From assembly GCF_000010725.1 (NCBI RefSeq), contig NC_013858.1, positions 62,001 to 126,000 of the forward strand: DNA of 64,000 nt. The letters are read 5' to 3'. Position numbers and translations under genes: made by a program. The notes beneath the pieces were generated by a model. That model searched no databases, was not told the origin of the DNA, and was given only the letters and a program-made list of their open reading frames with translations. Every line of letters starts with the position of its first letter. Position 1 is the stretch's first letter. This stretch comes from Azospirillum sp. B510. Lineage in GTDB: Bacteria > Pseudomonadota > Alphaproteobacteria > Azospirillales > Azospirillaceae. This document shows, piece after piece, positions 24,779 to 33,820 of the stretch.

Positions 24779-25559
24779 GCCGCAGCGGCACCAGCGATCC
24801 CAGCAGGAACAGGGCGGCCGCGGCCACCACCACGCTCGGCCCGCCCGGCAGATCCCAGGTCAGCGAAGCCAGGATCCCGGCGATGACCGCCAGGATGCCG
24901 AGGACCGAGGCCAGCGCCGCCATGCCTTCCGGTGTGCGGGCGAAGCGGCGGGCGGCGGCTGCCGGGATGATCAGCAGCGAGGTGATCAGCAGGATGCCGA
25001 CGATCTTCATGGCGATGGCGATCACCAGCGCGATCAGCAGCATGAAGGCCAGCCGCAGGGCATCGACCGGCATGCCTTCCACCCGCGCCAGATCCTCGTC
25101 GACCGTCACCGCCAGCAGCCGGCGCCACAGCAGCGCCAACCCGGTCAGCGCCACGGCGCCGCCGCCATAGATCGCCATCAGGTCGCCGTCGGTCACCGAC
25201 AGGATGTCGCCGAACAGATAGGCCATCAGATCGACGCGCAGCGTCTCCAGGAAGGCCAGCGCCACCAGACCCAGCGACAGCGAGCCATGCGACAGGATGC
25301 CGAGCAGCGTGTCGGCCGCGAGATTGCGCCGCCGTTGCAGCGCCACCAGCGCCAGCGCCAGCGCCACGCAGACCACCATCACGCCGACCATCGGATTGAC
25401 GCCTAGCAGGAAGCCCAGCGTCACCCCCAGCAGGGCGGAATGGGACAGCGTGTCGCCGAAATAGGCCATGCGCCGCCACACCACGAAGGATCCCAGCGGC
25501 CCGGCCAGCAGGGCGATGCCGCCGCCGGCCAGCAGGGCGCGGGTCACGAACTCATCCAT
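24774..25559 (-). CDS. znuB: zinc ABC transporter permease ZnuB
   Basis: 261 residues from ATG 25559, which lies within the end of znuC (8-nt overlap). It is a polytopic protein of the metal-ABC (ABC-3) family: FVVWRRMAYFGDTLSHSALLGVTLGFLL near the N-terminus, a DLMAYLFGDILSVTDGDL segment and KIVGILLITSLLIIPAAAARRFA, all typical of ZnuB. It forms the zinc channel of ZnuABC. Confidence 0.94.
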   Translation of the reverse strand: MDEFVTRALLAGGGIALLAGPLGSFVVWRRMAYFGDTLSHSALLGVTLGFLLGVNPMVGVMVVCVALALALVALQRRRNLAADTLLGILSHGSLSLGLVALAFLETLRVDLMAYLFGDILSVTDGDLMAIYGGGAVALTGLALLWRRLLAVTVDEDLARVEGMPVDALRLAFMLLIALVIAIAMKIVGILLITSLLIIPAAAARRFARTPEGMAALASVLGILAVIAGILASLTWDLPGGPSVVVAAAALFLLGSLVPLRR

Positions 25560-26367
25560 GGCAGCAATCCCCGTCATGGTCGTGCACGACCTTGCCGTCT
25601 TCGGCATGGGCGTGGTCGTGGTGATGGACATAGACGGCGAGGTCGCGGGCATGGCCGCCGAACAGGGCGTGATATTCCGGATGGCGGCTGACATCCTCCG
25701 GCCGGCCGGAACAGCAGACATGGCCGTTCAGGCAGATCACCCGGTCGGTGCGCGCCATCACCGTGTGCAGATCGTGGCTGACCAGCAGCACGCCGCAGCC
25801 GCGCCGCTGCCGGACCTCGGCGATGCGGTTGAACAGCTCGGCCTGGCCATGGACATCGACCGCCTGGTCGGGCTCGTCCAGCACCAGCAGGTCGGGGTCG
25901 CCCAGCAGGGCGCGGGCCAGCAGCACCCGCTGCATCTCGCCGCCGGAAATCGTCTGCACCGCGGACTCGGCCAGCCGCGTCACCCCGGCCTCCTCCAGCG
26001 CCGCCGTCACCCGGTCGGCGGTCACCGGCCGCCACAGCGCCAGGAAGCGGCGGACGGTCAGCGGCAGGGTCTGGTCCACCGCCAGCCGTTGCGGCATGTA
26101 GCCGACGCGCAGGTTCGGGCGCCGCAGCACCCGTCCGCCATCGGGCGCCACCAGCCCCAGCACGGCGCGCACCAACGTCGTCTTGCCGGCGCCGTTCGGG
26201 CCGATCAGCGTCACCACCTCCCCCGGCTGGACGGCGATGCTGACGCGGTCCAGCACGGTGCGGCCGCCGAAACGGACGGTCAGATCCTCGGTCCAGGCGA
26301 GCGGGCCGCTGAACAGGGCGGATGGATCCTGGCTTGGCTGGAGGCGGCTTGGCTGGGGTGTTGACAT
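25552..26367 (-). CDS. znuC: zinc ABC transporter ATPase ZnuC
   Basis: 271 residues. Walker A is GPNGAGKTT, the signature reads ISGGEMQRVLLARAL, Walker B is LLVLDEPDQAVD, and the H-loop is LLVSHDLHTVM; DQAVDVHGQ is characteristic of ZnuC. The C-terminus is His/Asp-rich (YVHHHDHAHAEDGK and HDHDGDCCHG), as in many ZnuC proteins, and could bind zinc. The start codon abuts the Zur-type palindrome, so translation and transcription begin close together. Confidence 0.94.
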   Translation of the reverse strand: MSTPQPSRLQPSQDPSALFSGPLAWTEDLTVRFGGRTVLDRVSIAVQPGEVVTLIGPNGAGKTTLVRAVLGLVAPDGGRVLRRPNLRVGYMPQRLAVDQTLPLTVRRFLALWRPVTADRVTAALEEAGVTRLAESAVQTISGGEMQRVLLARALLGDPDLLVLDEPDQAVDVHGQAELFNRIAEVRQRRGCGVLLVSHDLHTVMARTDRVICLNGHVCCSGRPEDVSRHPEYHALFGGHARDLAVYVHHHDHAHAEDGKVVHDHDGDCCHG

Positions 26368-26385
26368 GTTACGTTATAACGTGAC
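26368..26385. promoter_or_regulatory. candidate Zur operator between znuCB and znuA
   Basis: GTTACGTTATAACGTGAC contains the perfect 12-bp palindrome ACGTTATAACGT (26371-26382). Its GTTAT...ATAAC core agrees with alphaproteobacterial Zur boxes, and it sits between the divergent zinc-uptake genes, touching the znuC start. Zinc-dependent repression of both directions by Zur is the likely function. Confidence 0.75.
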
Positions 26386-26456
26386 ACCAAAGTGGAACCG
26401 GTTCCCCTATGCGCTGAAACCGGAAGCCTGTCCAGCACGTCAAGAGGATCCCTCCC

Positions 26457-27434
26457 ATGCGCCTTACCGCGCTGTCCACCATGATGACCGCCGCCCTTCT
26501 CACCACGGCCGCCGCCTTGCCGGCCCATGCCGAGGCGCCGAAGGTGGTGGTGTCGATCAAGCCGATCCATTCCCTGGTCGCGTCTGTCATGCATGGGGTG
26601 GGAGAGCCGGTCCTGCTGGTGCGCGGTGGCGCCTCGCCGCACAGCTATACGATGAAGCCGTCGGACGCGAAGGCGCTGTCGGCCGCCGATCTGGTGGTCT
26701 GGGTCGGGCCGGAACTGGAAGGCTTCCTGGAAAAGCCGCTGAAGGCCAACGCGTCCAAGGCGACGCGGTTGACCCTGATGGACCAGAAGGGCCTGACCCT
26801 GCTGCAAACCCGCGAGGGCGGCGCCTGGGAGCCGCATGACCATGGGCATGAGGGGCATGACCACAAGGATCATGACCACAAGGATCATGATCATAAGGAC
26901 CATGACGACGATCACGACGAGCTGAACAGCCACATCTGGCTCGACCCCGCCAATGCCCGCGCCATCGTCACCGCGACGGCGGAGGCGCTGGCCGCGAAGG
27001 ATCCGGCCGATGCCGAGGCCTACCGCACCAACGCCGACCGTACGCTTCAGATGATCGACGCGCTGGACGCCGAGCTGAAGGCGACGCTGGCGCCGCTGAA
27101 GGACAAGCCCTTCGTCGTCTTCCACGACGCCTACCAGTATTTCGAGGCGCGCTATGACCTGTCGGCGGTCGGTTCCATCACCGTCAGCCCGGACCGCCGC
27201 CCCTCGGCCAAGCGGCTGTCGGCCATCCGCGCCAAGATCGCCGGGCTGAACGCCGCCTGCGTCTTCGCCGAACCGCAGTTCGAGCCGACGCTGGTCCGCA
27301 CGGTGGTGGAAGGCACCAAGGCGAAGACCGGCGTGCTCGATCCCGAGGGCGCCGACCTGCCGGAGGGCGAGGCGCTCTATCCCACCCTGATGCGCAACCT
27401 CGCCGCATCGCTGCGCGGCTGCCTTGGCGCTTAA
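26457..27434 (+). CDS. znuA: periplasmic zinc-binding protein ZnuA
   Basis: 325 residues with a signal peptide (ALLTTAAALPAHA). Cluster A-I features: VVSIKPIHSLVASVM, GGASPHSYTMKPSD with metal ligand H62, and SHIWLDPANA with H159. Between them, residues about 127-153 are a charged loop of repeated DHKDH units, a usual feature of zinc-specific ZnuA. Conserved C-terminal segments VVFHDAYQYFEARYDL and CVFAEPQFEP complete the site. An ATG preceded by AAGAGGAT starts the gene. Confidence 0.95.
   Translation: MRLTALSTMMTAALLTTAAALPAHAEAPKVVVSIKPIHSLVASVMHGVGEPVLLVRGGASPHSYTMKPSDAKALSAADLVVWVGPELEGFLEKPLKANASKATRLTLMDQKGLTLLQTREGGAWEPHDHGHEGHDHKDHDHKDHDHKDHDDDHDELNSHIWLDPANARAIVTATAEALAAKDPADAEAYRTNADRTLQMIDALDAELKATLAPLKDKPFVVFHDAYQYFEARYDLSAVGSITVSPDRRPSAKRLSAIRAKIAGLNAACVFAEPQFEPTLVRTVVEGTKAKTGVLDPEGADLPEGEALYPTLMRNLAASLRGCLGA
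26862..26913 (+). repeat. in-frame repeats in znuA encoding the His-rich loop
   Basis: Three near-copies of an 18-nt unit (pattern CATGACCACAAGGAT) encode DHKDH repeats. The first two are nearly identical in DNA, the third has synonymous changes, indicating duplication by slippage with selection on the protein. Confidence 0.7.
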
Positions 27435-27509
27435 GCCACGGCCGGGCCTGTGCTAAACCGCTGGGAGGGCGGGGAAAGCCGGCCGCGGGAGCTGAAAGGG
27501 ATGGGTGTC

Positions 27510-28307
27510 ATGAAGATCGGTGTCGTCGGGTGCGCGGGGCGCATGGGCCAGATGCTGCTGCGCGAGATCGCGGCGACCGCGGGCTGCACGGTGGCCGGCG
27601 GGACCGAGCGGGTGGGGGGCCCGGCTCTGGGCAGGGATCTGGGCGTCCTGGCCGGGATCGACCCGCTGGGCGTGACCGCCATCGACGACCCGGTCGCCCT
27701 GTTCGCCGAGGCCGACGCGGTGATCGACTTCACCAGCCCCGACGCGACGGAGCGTCATGCGGCGCTGGCGGCCCAGTCGGAAACCGTGCTGGTCATCGGC
27801 ACCACCGGCCTGAACCCGTCGCAACAGGCGGCCATCGCCACCGCGGCCACCCACACAGCCATCGTCCAATCGCCCAACATGTCGCTGGGCGTCAATCTGC
27901 TGCTGGCGCTGGTGGAGCAGGTGGCGCACGCGCTGGGCGACGATTTCGACATCGACATCCTGGAGATGCACCACCGCCGCAAGGTGGACGCGCCGTCGGG
28001 CACGGCACTCGGCCTCGGCCATGCCGCGGCGGCCGGGCGCGGGGTGGCGCTGGAGGATGTCTGGCGGAAGGTGCGCGACGGCCACACCGGCGCCCGGCCA
28101 CAGGGCGAGATCGGCTTCGCCACGCTGCGCGGCGGCGACGTGATCGGCGACCACACCGTGATGTTCGCCGGTGACGGCGAGCGGATCGAACTGACCCACA
28201 AGGCGTCCGGCCGTCAGATCTATGCCAAGGGAGCGGTCCGCGCCGCCCTGTGGGCGCAGGACAAGACGCCGGGCCTCTACAGCATGCGCAACGTGCTGGG
28301 CCTCTGA
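27510..28307 (+). CDS. dapB: 4-hydroxy-tetrahydrodipicolinate reductase DapB
   Basis: 265 residues from ATG 27510 (AAGGG is 9 nt upstream); ATG 27501 would add three residues. NAD(P)H motif GCAGRMGQ, FTSPDATERHAALA, GTTGLNPSQ, SPNMSLGVNLL, and the active-site block EMHHRRKVDAPSGTAL. It reduces HTPA/dihydrodipicolinate in lysine and diaminopimelate synthesis. It stands alone 75 nt downstream of znuA in the same direction, so partial co-transcription is possible. Confidence 0.95.
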   Translation: MKIGVVGCAGRMGQMLLREIAATAGCTVAGGTERVGGPALGRDLGVLAGIDPLGVTAIDDPVALFAEADAVIDFTSPDATERHAALAAQSETVLVIGTTGLNPSQQAAIATAATHTAIVQSPNMSLGVNLLLALVEQVAHALGDDFDIDILEMHHRRKVDAPSGTALGLGHAAAAGRGVALEDVWRKVRDGHTGARPQGEIGFATLRGGDVIGDHTVMFAGDGERIELTHKASGRQIYAKGAVRAALWAQDKTPGLYSMRNVLGL

Positions 28308-28332
28308 ACGGACGGGGCAGGCGGGGCGGGGC

Positions 28333-29910
28333 TTACACCCCCGTCCCGTCGCGCTCCAGCACCGCCAGGAAGGCCTCGATCACGCGCGGGTCGAAATGCC
28401 CGCCCGCTTCGGCGCGCAGCAGGTCCAACACCTCGGCGATGTCCCACGCCTTCTTGTAGGGACGGCGGTGCAGCAGCGCGTCGAACACATCGGCGACGGC
28501 GACGATGCGGCCGGCCAGCGGAATGGCGTCGCCGGCCAGCCCGCGCGGATAGCCGCTGCCGTCGAACTTCTCGTGGTGGCTTTCGGCGATCTCCGCCCCC
28601 ATCGACAGATAACCGCGGCGGTCGCCGTCGCAGGCGTCGCGCAGGATGCTGCCGCCGATGGCGGCATGCTCGCGCATCACCGTCATTTCCGCGTCGTCCA
28701 GCCGGCCGGGCTTGCGCAGGATCGAGTCGGGGATGCCGACCTTGCCGACATCGTGCAGCACGCTGGCCAGCCCGATGGTGTCACAGAACCACTCGTCCAA
28801 CTGGTCGGGGAAATTGTTGCGGGCGTGGAGTTCACGGGCGATCGCGGTGGCCCAGCGGCCCAGCCGCCTGACATGGTCGCCGGTGACCTCGTCCTTGTAT
28901 TCGGCCAGCTTGCCCAGCGCATGGACGGTCGCGACCTGCGCCTGGTTCAGCCGTTCATAGAGCCGCAGATTGTCGAGCCCGGCCGCCGCCTTGGTGCAGA
29001 GAAGCTCCAGCAGCGGCCGGTCGCCATCGGTGAAGGGGCCGCCGATCAGGCAGAGCGCCAGCGGCGCGGCATCGCGGCTGTGCAGCACCGCCACGCCATG
29101 CCCCGTCCCGCTCCGCAGGTTCCAGCGCGCCCGGCCGTCGGCGAGCGCCGCCATGACGTCATCCGCCAGGTCCGCCGGCAACTCATCGAGCGCTACCCCG
29201 GCCGCCGCCAGGATCGCCGGAGCGCCGTCCCCGCCGATTCCGCACAGCAGGGCGGACCGGGCGTCGGTCGCCAGCGCCGCCGCCCGTGCGACCAGCCCGG
29301 CCAGGAACTGCGGGCGCGACCGCAGCCCGGCGAGATGGACGGCGGCCTCCAGCACCCGTTCCAGCCCCTGCCGGCTGCGCTCGATGGTGGCGATGTGCTG
29401 GTAGGACCGCAATGCGGCGACGGCGGCGGTGTAGAGTTTCTGCGCCGTCAGCTCGCTCTTGGCCTTGTAGTCGTTGATGTCGTAGCTGTCGATCACCTCC
29501 CGTTCGGGCGCCTGTCCCGGCTGGCCGGTGCGCAGGATGATGCGGATGTGGCGGTTGCCCATCTCCTCGCGGATATGGCGGACCAGCTTCAATCCGGCAT
29601 CATCGGTCTCCATCACCACATCCAGCAGGATGGCGGCAATGCCGGGATGTTCGGCCAGCAGGATACGGGCCTGCCGCGCGGTATAGGCCGACAGGAAGCG
29701 GACCGGCCGTTCCTCGAAAATCATTTCGCCCAGCACGACGCGGGTGATGGCGTGGACCTCGTGATCGTCATCGACGATCAGGACCAGCCAGGGCGGGTTG
29801 CGCCGTCCTTCGGCCGCGCTCTCGGCCTCCGCGGCGAATTCCAACAGATCTCCAGGGGAAGGCCGCCGACCTTCTCCCGCCATTCCGTCCCTGCTGCTGC
29901 CGTCGGACAT
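28333..29910 (-). CDS. HD-GYP response regulator with DUF3369 region (putative c-di-GMP phosphodiesterase)
   Basis: 525 residues from ATG 29910. A receiver-like domain (about 40-165) has VDDD, phospho-acceptor D97 in ILLDVVMET and a lysine in NDYKAKSEL. The middle part (about 170-325) resembles the DUF3369 sensor seen in such proteins. The C-terminal HD-GYP domain has HD at 386-387 in VLHDVGKVGIPDSIL, HH in ESHHEKFDGSG, and an intact GYP at 453-455. It would hydrolyse cyclic di-GMP in response to an unidentified kinase; none is adjacent. Confidence 0.92.
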   Translation of the reverse strand: MSDGSSRDGMAGEGRRPSPGDLLEFAAEAESAAEGRRNPPWLVLIVDDDHEVHAITRVVLGEMIFEERPVRFLSAYTARQARILLAEHPGIAAILLDVVMETDDAGLKLVRHIREEMGNRHIRIILRTGQPGQAPEREVIDSYDINDYKAKSELTAQKLYTAAVAALRSYQHIATIERSRQGLERVLEAAVHLAGLRSRPQFLAGLVARAAALATDARSALLCGIGGDGAPAILAAAGVALDELPADLADDVMAALADGRARWNLRSGTGHGVAVLHSRDAAPLALCLIGGPFTDGDRPLLELLCTKAAAGLDNLRLYERLNQAQVATVHALGKLAEYKDEVTGDHVRRLGRWATAIARELHARNNFPDQLDEWFCDTIGLASVLHDVGKVGIPDSILRKPGRLDDAEMTVMREHAAIGGSILRDACDGDRRGYLSMGAEIAESHHEKFDGSGYPRGLAGDAIPLAGRIVAVADVFDALLHRRPYKKAWDIAEVLDLLRAEAGGHFDPRVIEAFLAVLERDGTGV

Positions 29911-30068
29911 CACCGCCCCCGCGGACCGATTTGCCTCCGCCGGCCTCCCGCAAGGTACCGGCGCGTGCATCCCCCCGATGTGCCGACAATTTTCGAAGAG
30001 GTTATAATGATTTGTCAATGAAGCCGCCGCCATGCGCACACTTCTTGCGGGCTGGCCGCCCGACCGTG

Positions 30069-30695
30069 TCAGGCGGTGCGCTTCCAGGCGACGGTCAGAA
30101 GCCCGGCCCCCATCAGCAGCGACCCGCCGACCCGATTGACCGCCCGCTGCACCGAGGGGGTGCGCACCGCGCGCCGCGCCGCCGAGGCGAGCAGGGCATA
30201 GCCGGCGGCGTTCAGCGTCGCCAGCACCAGGAAGGTCGCCTCCATCACCACCATCTGTTCGGCCAGCGGCCGGGCGGCGTCGAGGAACTGCGGCAGGAAG
30301 GCGACGAAGAAGACGATGCTCTTGGGATTCAGCGCGGTGACGGCATAGGTGTGCAGCATCATGCGCCAGGGCCGCACCGCCGATTCGTCGGCCACGGCGT
30401 CGGTTCCCTTGACCGGCGCCCGCCACAGCTTGATGCCGAGATAGACCAGATAGGCGGCCCCCGCCCATTTCAGCAGGGTGAACAGCGCCGCCGAGGTCGA
30501 CAGCAGCACCCCCAGCCCGAGCATCGAGGCGGTCATCGCCGTGAAGTCACCCAGCGCCACGCCGGCCACCGTCGCTATCGCCGATTTCCGCCCATGGCCC
30601 AGCGCATAGGAGACCACGATCAGCACCGTCGGCCCGGGGATCATCAGCATGATGGTGGCGGCGGCGGCGAAGGCGAGCCAAAGATCTGGGGACAT
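30069..30695 (-). CDS. LysE/RhtB-family amino acid exporter
   Basis: 208 residues with about six membrane helices. The N-terminus contains MLMIPGPTVLIVVSYALGHG, with GP and the GxR-like region typical of LysE/RhtB. KWAGAAYLVYLGIKLWR and NPKSIVFFVAFLPQFL are family hallmarks. It probably exports an amino acid such as homoserine or threonine; substrate is not determinable. Confidence 0.9.
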   Translation of the reverse strand: MSPDLWLAFAAAATIMLMIPGPTVLIVVSYALGHGRKSAIATVAGVALGDFTAMTASMLGLGVLLSTSAALFTLLKWAGAAYLVYLGIKLWRAPVKGTDAVADESAVRPWRMMLHTYAVTALNPKSIVFFVAFLPQFLDAARPLAEQMVVMEATFLVLATLNAAGYALLASAARRAVRTPSVQRAVNRVGGSLLMGAGLLTVAWKRTA

Positions 30696-30770
30696 CGAAC
30701 GGATCTCCGGTGGGGCGATGATCCGTTCATCAATCCACAGCGTGGCGGCGCGCGCAACGTCCGCCTGCGA

Positions 30771-32552
30771 TCAAATCCGCCGCGGCGGCCGCCGCGCGCC
30801 GCACAGTGTTTTCAGGAAGGGCAGCGCCAGCAGGATCTGCAAGCCGGCCCAGCCCAGCGCCTCCCAGTTCGGCCGGGTCCAATCGACCTCGTGCAGCGCC
30901 TCCAGGACGGGTAGCTGGCCGTAGATCAGCGATTCGAGCGGCACGAAGCCCTCCGCCACCACGGTCAGCAGCGCCGCCAGCAGCAGGCCGAAGCCGAGAG
31001 CCGACTCGACCGGCAGGCGGCGGACCGCGCCGCACAGCCCGCGCGGCCCGCCATCGGCGACGGGAACCGCCGGCCGGAACAGGCCGGCGATGCCGAGCGC
31101 GTCGCCGATCGCCGTCCCCGCCGGACGGCGGGCGGCGCGGATCAGCCCCAGCGCCGGCAGCGCCACCGCCTGGATCAGCAGATAGGGGTTGGGGAAGTCG
31201 CGGTAGCGGCCGTCGCCGATGATCAGCAGCGACCAGACCAGCGCCATCCCGCCCAGCGCCACCGCGCTCCAGCGCCCGACCCATTCGGTGCGGGTCAGGG
31301 CCGGGCGGGCATGGCGCAGCCCGGTCAGCGGCTCGCTCGCCAGACCGCCGCTCGCCAGCGCGCGGTGGGCGGTCAGCAGCACCGTCAGCACCAGCGCCGC
31401 GGTCAGCGTCAGCATCACCGCGGCCAGGGTGACGTCCTGCCAGTAACGCTTGCCATGCTCCGCCAGGAAGGCGGCGCGGACGAAGAGGGTGGACAGCGTC
31501 TGGGCCAGCAGGATCAGCGCGACCCAGCCGGTGCCCGGCAGATGGCGGCGCGGTAGCGCCAGCCCGCCGAGCAGCGCCAGCGCCAACCCGCTCGACGCCG
31601 CGAACAGCCAGGGCCAGGCGACATTGCCGACCACTGGCCCGGCCAGCGAGAATTTCGGCTTGCGGTCGGCGTTGTAGAGGCCCCAATGGCCGCCGACGGT
31701 GCCCTCCAGCTTGGCCTTCCATTCCTGGTCGAAGGCCTCGATCACGTTGTAGTCGAAGCCCTCCTGCTCGGCCATGCGGACGAAGGCGTTGACGAACTTC
31801 GCCTTGTTGACCAGCCCCGGCACGGCGGCACCGCGCGAGCGGCCCGCGGTCGGCCAGCCGGTCTCGCCGACCAGGATCGGCTTGCCGGGAAAGCGGTGGG
31901 CGATGGTCCGGTAGCTTTGGCGGATGCGCTCGGTGGCGCCCTCGACGCCGGCCGGCACATCCTCCCAATAGGGCAGCAGATGGATGGTCAGGTAATCGAC
32001 GTGATCCGCGATCTGCGGGTATTTCAGCCACCATTCCCAGACGTCGGCATAGGACACCGGCTGTTTCACCGCCGCCTTGACGCGGTCGATGTAGCCGGCG
32101 ACCTGCTCCGGCGTCAGCTCGCGCCGCAACAGCACCTCGTTGCCGACGATGACGCGGGTGATCACGTCGGGATAGCGGTTCGCCAGCGCGATCAACGAGG
32201 CGATCTCCGCCTCGTTCTTCTCGGTCTTCGACGACAGCCAGGCCCCCATGGTGACCTGAAGGCCATGCTTGCGCGCCAGTTCCGGCACCACCTGCAAGCC
32301 TTCCAGCGAGGTGTAGGTGCGGATGCCGGCCACCTGCGGCGCCAGCGCCGCGAGGTCCTCCTCGATCTGGGCGGTGGAGGGCAGGACGCCGGTCAGCGGG
32401 CTCTGCCCGTCGCGGAAGGGGGCGAAGGACACGCTGCGCAGCTTGCCGCCCGGCGGCGGGTCGAGCGGCACCGGCAGGTTCGGCAGGGACCAGACGGCGA
32501 GATTGGCGAGGCCGGCGACGAGCAGCGCGGCGAGGATCAGGATCAGGCGCAT
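30771..32552 (-). CDS. membrane-anchored GH17-family glucan enzyme
   Basis: 593 residues. An N-terminal hydrophobic anchor (LILILAALLVAGLANLAV) precedes a GH17-like domain (about 38-300) with catalytic-type residues E139 in VIVGNEVLLR and E230 in ILVGETGWPTAG. The C-terminal half has eight or so membrane helices (about 310-590). This layout resembles proteins annotated as beta-1,6 or beta-1,3 glucan synthases/transglycosylases (NdvC-like), so a role in periplasmic or extracellular glucan remodelling is inferred. No partner glycosyltransferase is nearby. Confidence 0.8.
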   Translation of the reverse strand: MRLILILAALLVAGLANLAVWSLPNLPVPLDPPPGGKLRSVSFAPFRDGQSPLTGVLPSTAQIEEDLAALAPQVAGIRTYTSLEGLQVVPELARKHGLQVTMGAWLSSKTEKNEAEIASLIALANRYPDVITRVIVGNEVLLRRELTPEQVAGYIDRVKAAVKQPVSYADVWEWWLKYPQIADHVDYLTIHLLPYWEDVPAGVEGATERIRQSYRTIAHRFPGKPILVGETGWPTAGRSRGAAVPGLVNKAKFVNAFVRMAEQEGFDYNVIEAFDQEWKAKLEGTVGGHWGLYNADRKPKFSLAGPVVGNVAWPWLFAASSGLALALLGGLALPRRHLPGTGWVALILLAQTLSTLFVRAAFLAEHGKRYWQDVTLAAVMLTLTAALVLTVLLTAHRALASGGLASEPLTGLRHARPALTRTEWVGRWSAVALGGMALVWSLLIIGDGRYRDFPNPYLLIQAVALPALGLIRAARRPAGTAIGDALGIAGLFRPAVPVADGGPRGLCGAVRRLPVESALGFGLLLAALLTVVAEGFVPLESLIYGQLPVLEALHEVDWTRPNWEALGWAGLQILLALPFLKTLCGARRPPRRI

Positions 32553-32651
32553 GGGCGGGATGTCTACACCAAAGGCTTGACGGTTTGAACGGCGACCGAC
32601 TCACCAACAGGCCGGACGGCGATTTTATTCACGAGGCTCCGGACAGAAAAT

Positions 32652-32678
32652 GGGCGCGTCCCCGGGGGAGACGCGCCC
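32652..32678 (-). terminator. terminator downstream of fpr
   Basis: GGGCGCGTC (32652-32660) pairs with GACGCGCCC (32670-32678). On the minus strand the stem is followed within two bases by TTTTC, as in an intrinsic terminator for the leftward fpr gene, whose stop lies 129 nt away. Confidence 0.6.
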
Positions 32679-32806
32679 GTCAGTCGGTCAAGGATTGAGT
32701 GACGTGCCATCGTCACGGATTGGTGAACGGGTGGAAGGGGGCGTTTATTCCGGCGGGGGAGCGAATTTGTTGGGGAGGGGGCATTCGTAAGCGGCCCCCC
32801 CGGCAC

Positions 32807-33580
32807 TCACCGCTCGACGAACGCCTTCTCGATGACGAAGCCGCCCGGCTCGCCGTTGGTGCCCATGACGAAACCGCGCCTCTCCATCATCGCCGTGGTC
32901 TCGGCCAGCATCGCCGGGCTGCCGCAGATCATCACCCGGTCCTTCTCGGCGTCCAGTTCCGGCAGGCCGAGATCTTCGTACAGCTTGCCGGTCTCCATCA
33001 GCGTGGTCAGGCGGCCCTGGTTGCGGAAGGGCTCGCGCGTCACCGTCGGGTAATAGAGCAGCTTCTCCTTCACCTGCTCGCCGAAGAACTCGTTCTCCGG
33101 CAGGCTGTGATGGATCAGGTCGTCATAGGCCAGCTCCGCCACCGTGCGGGTGCCGTGGGTCAGGATCACCCGGTCGAACTTCTCGTACATCTCCGGGTCC
33201 TTGATGATGCTGAGGAACGGCGCCAGGCCGGTGCCGGTGCTCAGCAGATACAGGTTGCGCCCGGGGAGCAGGTTGTCGGTGATCAGCGTGCCGGTCGCCT
33301 TGCGGTTGACCAGCAGCGTGTCGCCTTCCTTCAGATGCTGGAGCCGCGAGGTCAGCGGGCCGTCCTGCACCTTGATGCTGAAGAACTCCAGCGTCTCCTC
33401 GTAATGCGCGCTGACCAGGCTGTAGGCGCGCAGCAGGGGCCGGCCTTCGACCTCCAACCCGATCATGGTGAACTGCCCCGGCAGGAAGCGGAAGGACGGA
33501 TCGCGCGTGGTGGTGAAGCTGAACAGCGTGTCGGTCCAGTGGTGAACGGTCAGCACGCGCTCTTTGATCAAGTTGCTCAT
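32807..33580 (-). CDS. fpr: ferredoxin/flavodoxin-NADP+ reductase Fpr
   Basis: 257 residues from ATG 33580, the usual bacterial FNR length. FAD-binding motif RAYSLVSAHYEETLEF, NADP-binding STGTGLAPFLSIIKDPE, ILTHGTRTVAELAY, and CGSPAMLAETTAMM. The C-terminus ends AFVER, typical of subclass IA bacterial FNRs. It passes electrons between NADPH and ferredoxin or flavodoxin, in biosynthesis or oxidative defence. Longer in-frame readings lack support. Confidence 0.93.
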   Translation of the reverse strand: MSNLIKERVLTVHHWTDTLFSFTTTRDPSFRFLPGQFTMIGLEVEGRPLLRAYSLVSAHYEETLEFFSIKVQDGPLTSRLQHLKEGDTLLVNRKATGTLITDNLLPGRNLYLLSTGTGLAPFLSIIKDPEMYEKFDRVILTHGTRTVAELAYDDLIHHSLPENEFFGEQVKEKLLYYPTVTREPFRNQGRLTTLMETGKLYEDLGLPELDAEKDRVMICGSPAMLAETTAMMERRGFVMGTNGEPGGFVIEKAFVER

Positions 33581-33820
33581 CTGGGGCGTTCCAAAACCTG
33601 TCGAGGCCAAGCTCTGTTGGCAATGTTCAAACCAATGTCCGGGACGCTGCGTTCAGGTGGCCGGTGCGCGGGGGCGCGGGCGGGGCTGCCGCGACGCAAC
33701 GCGCCGGACCCTATCAACAAACCCGGCCGAAGGCCACGGATTTATACCAGCCGGACGGCGGGCTTTCCGGCAAACAACACAGTCCGTGCCGTACAACATT
33801 GATCCCGGTCAAGCGGCGGC

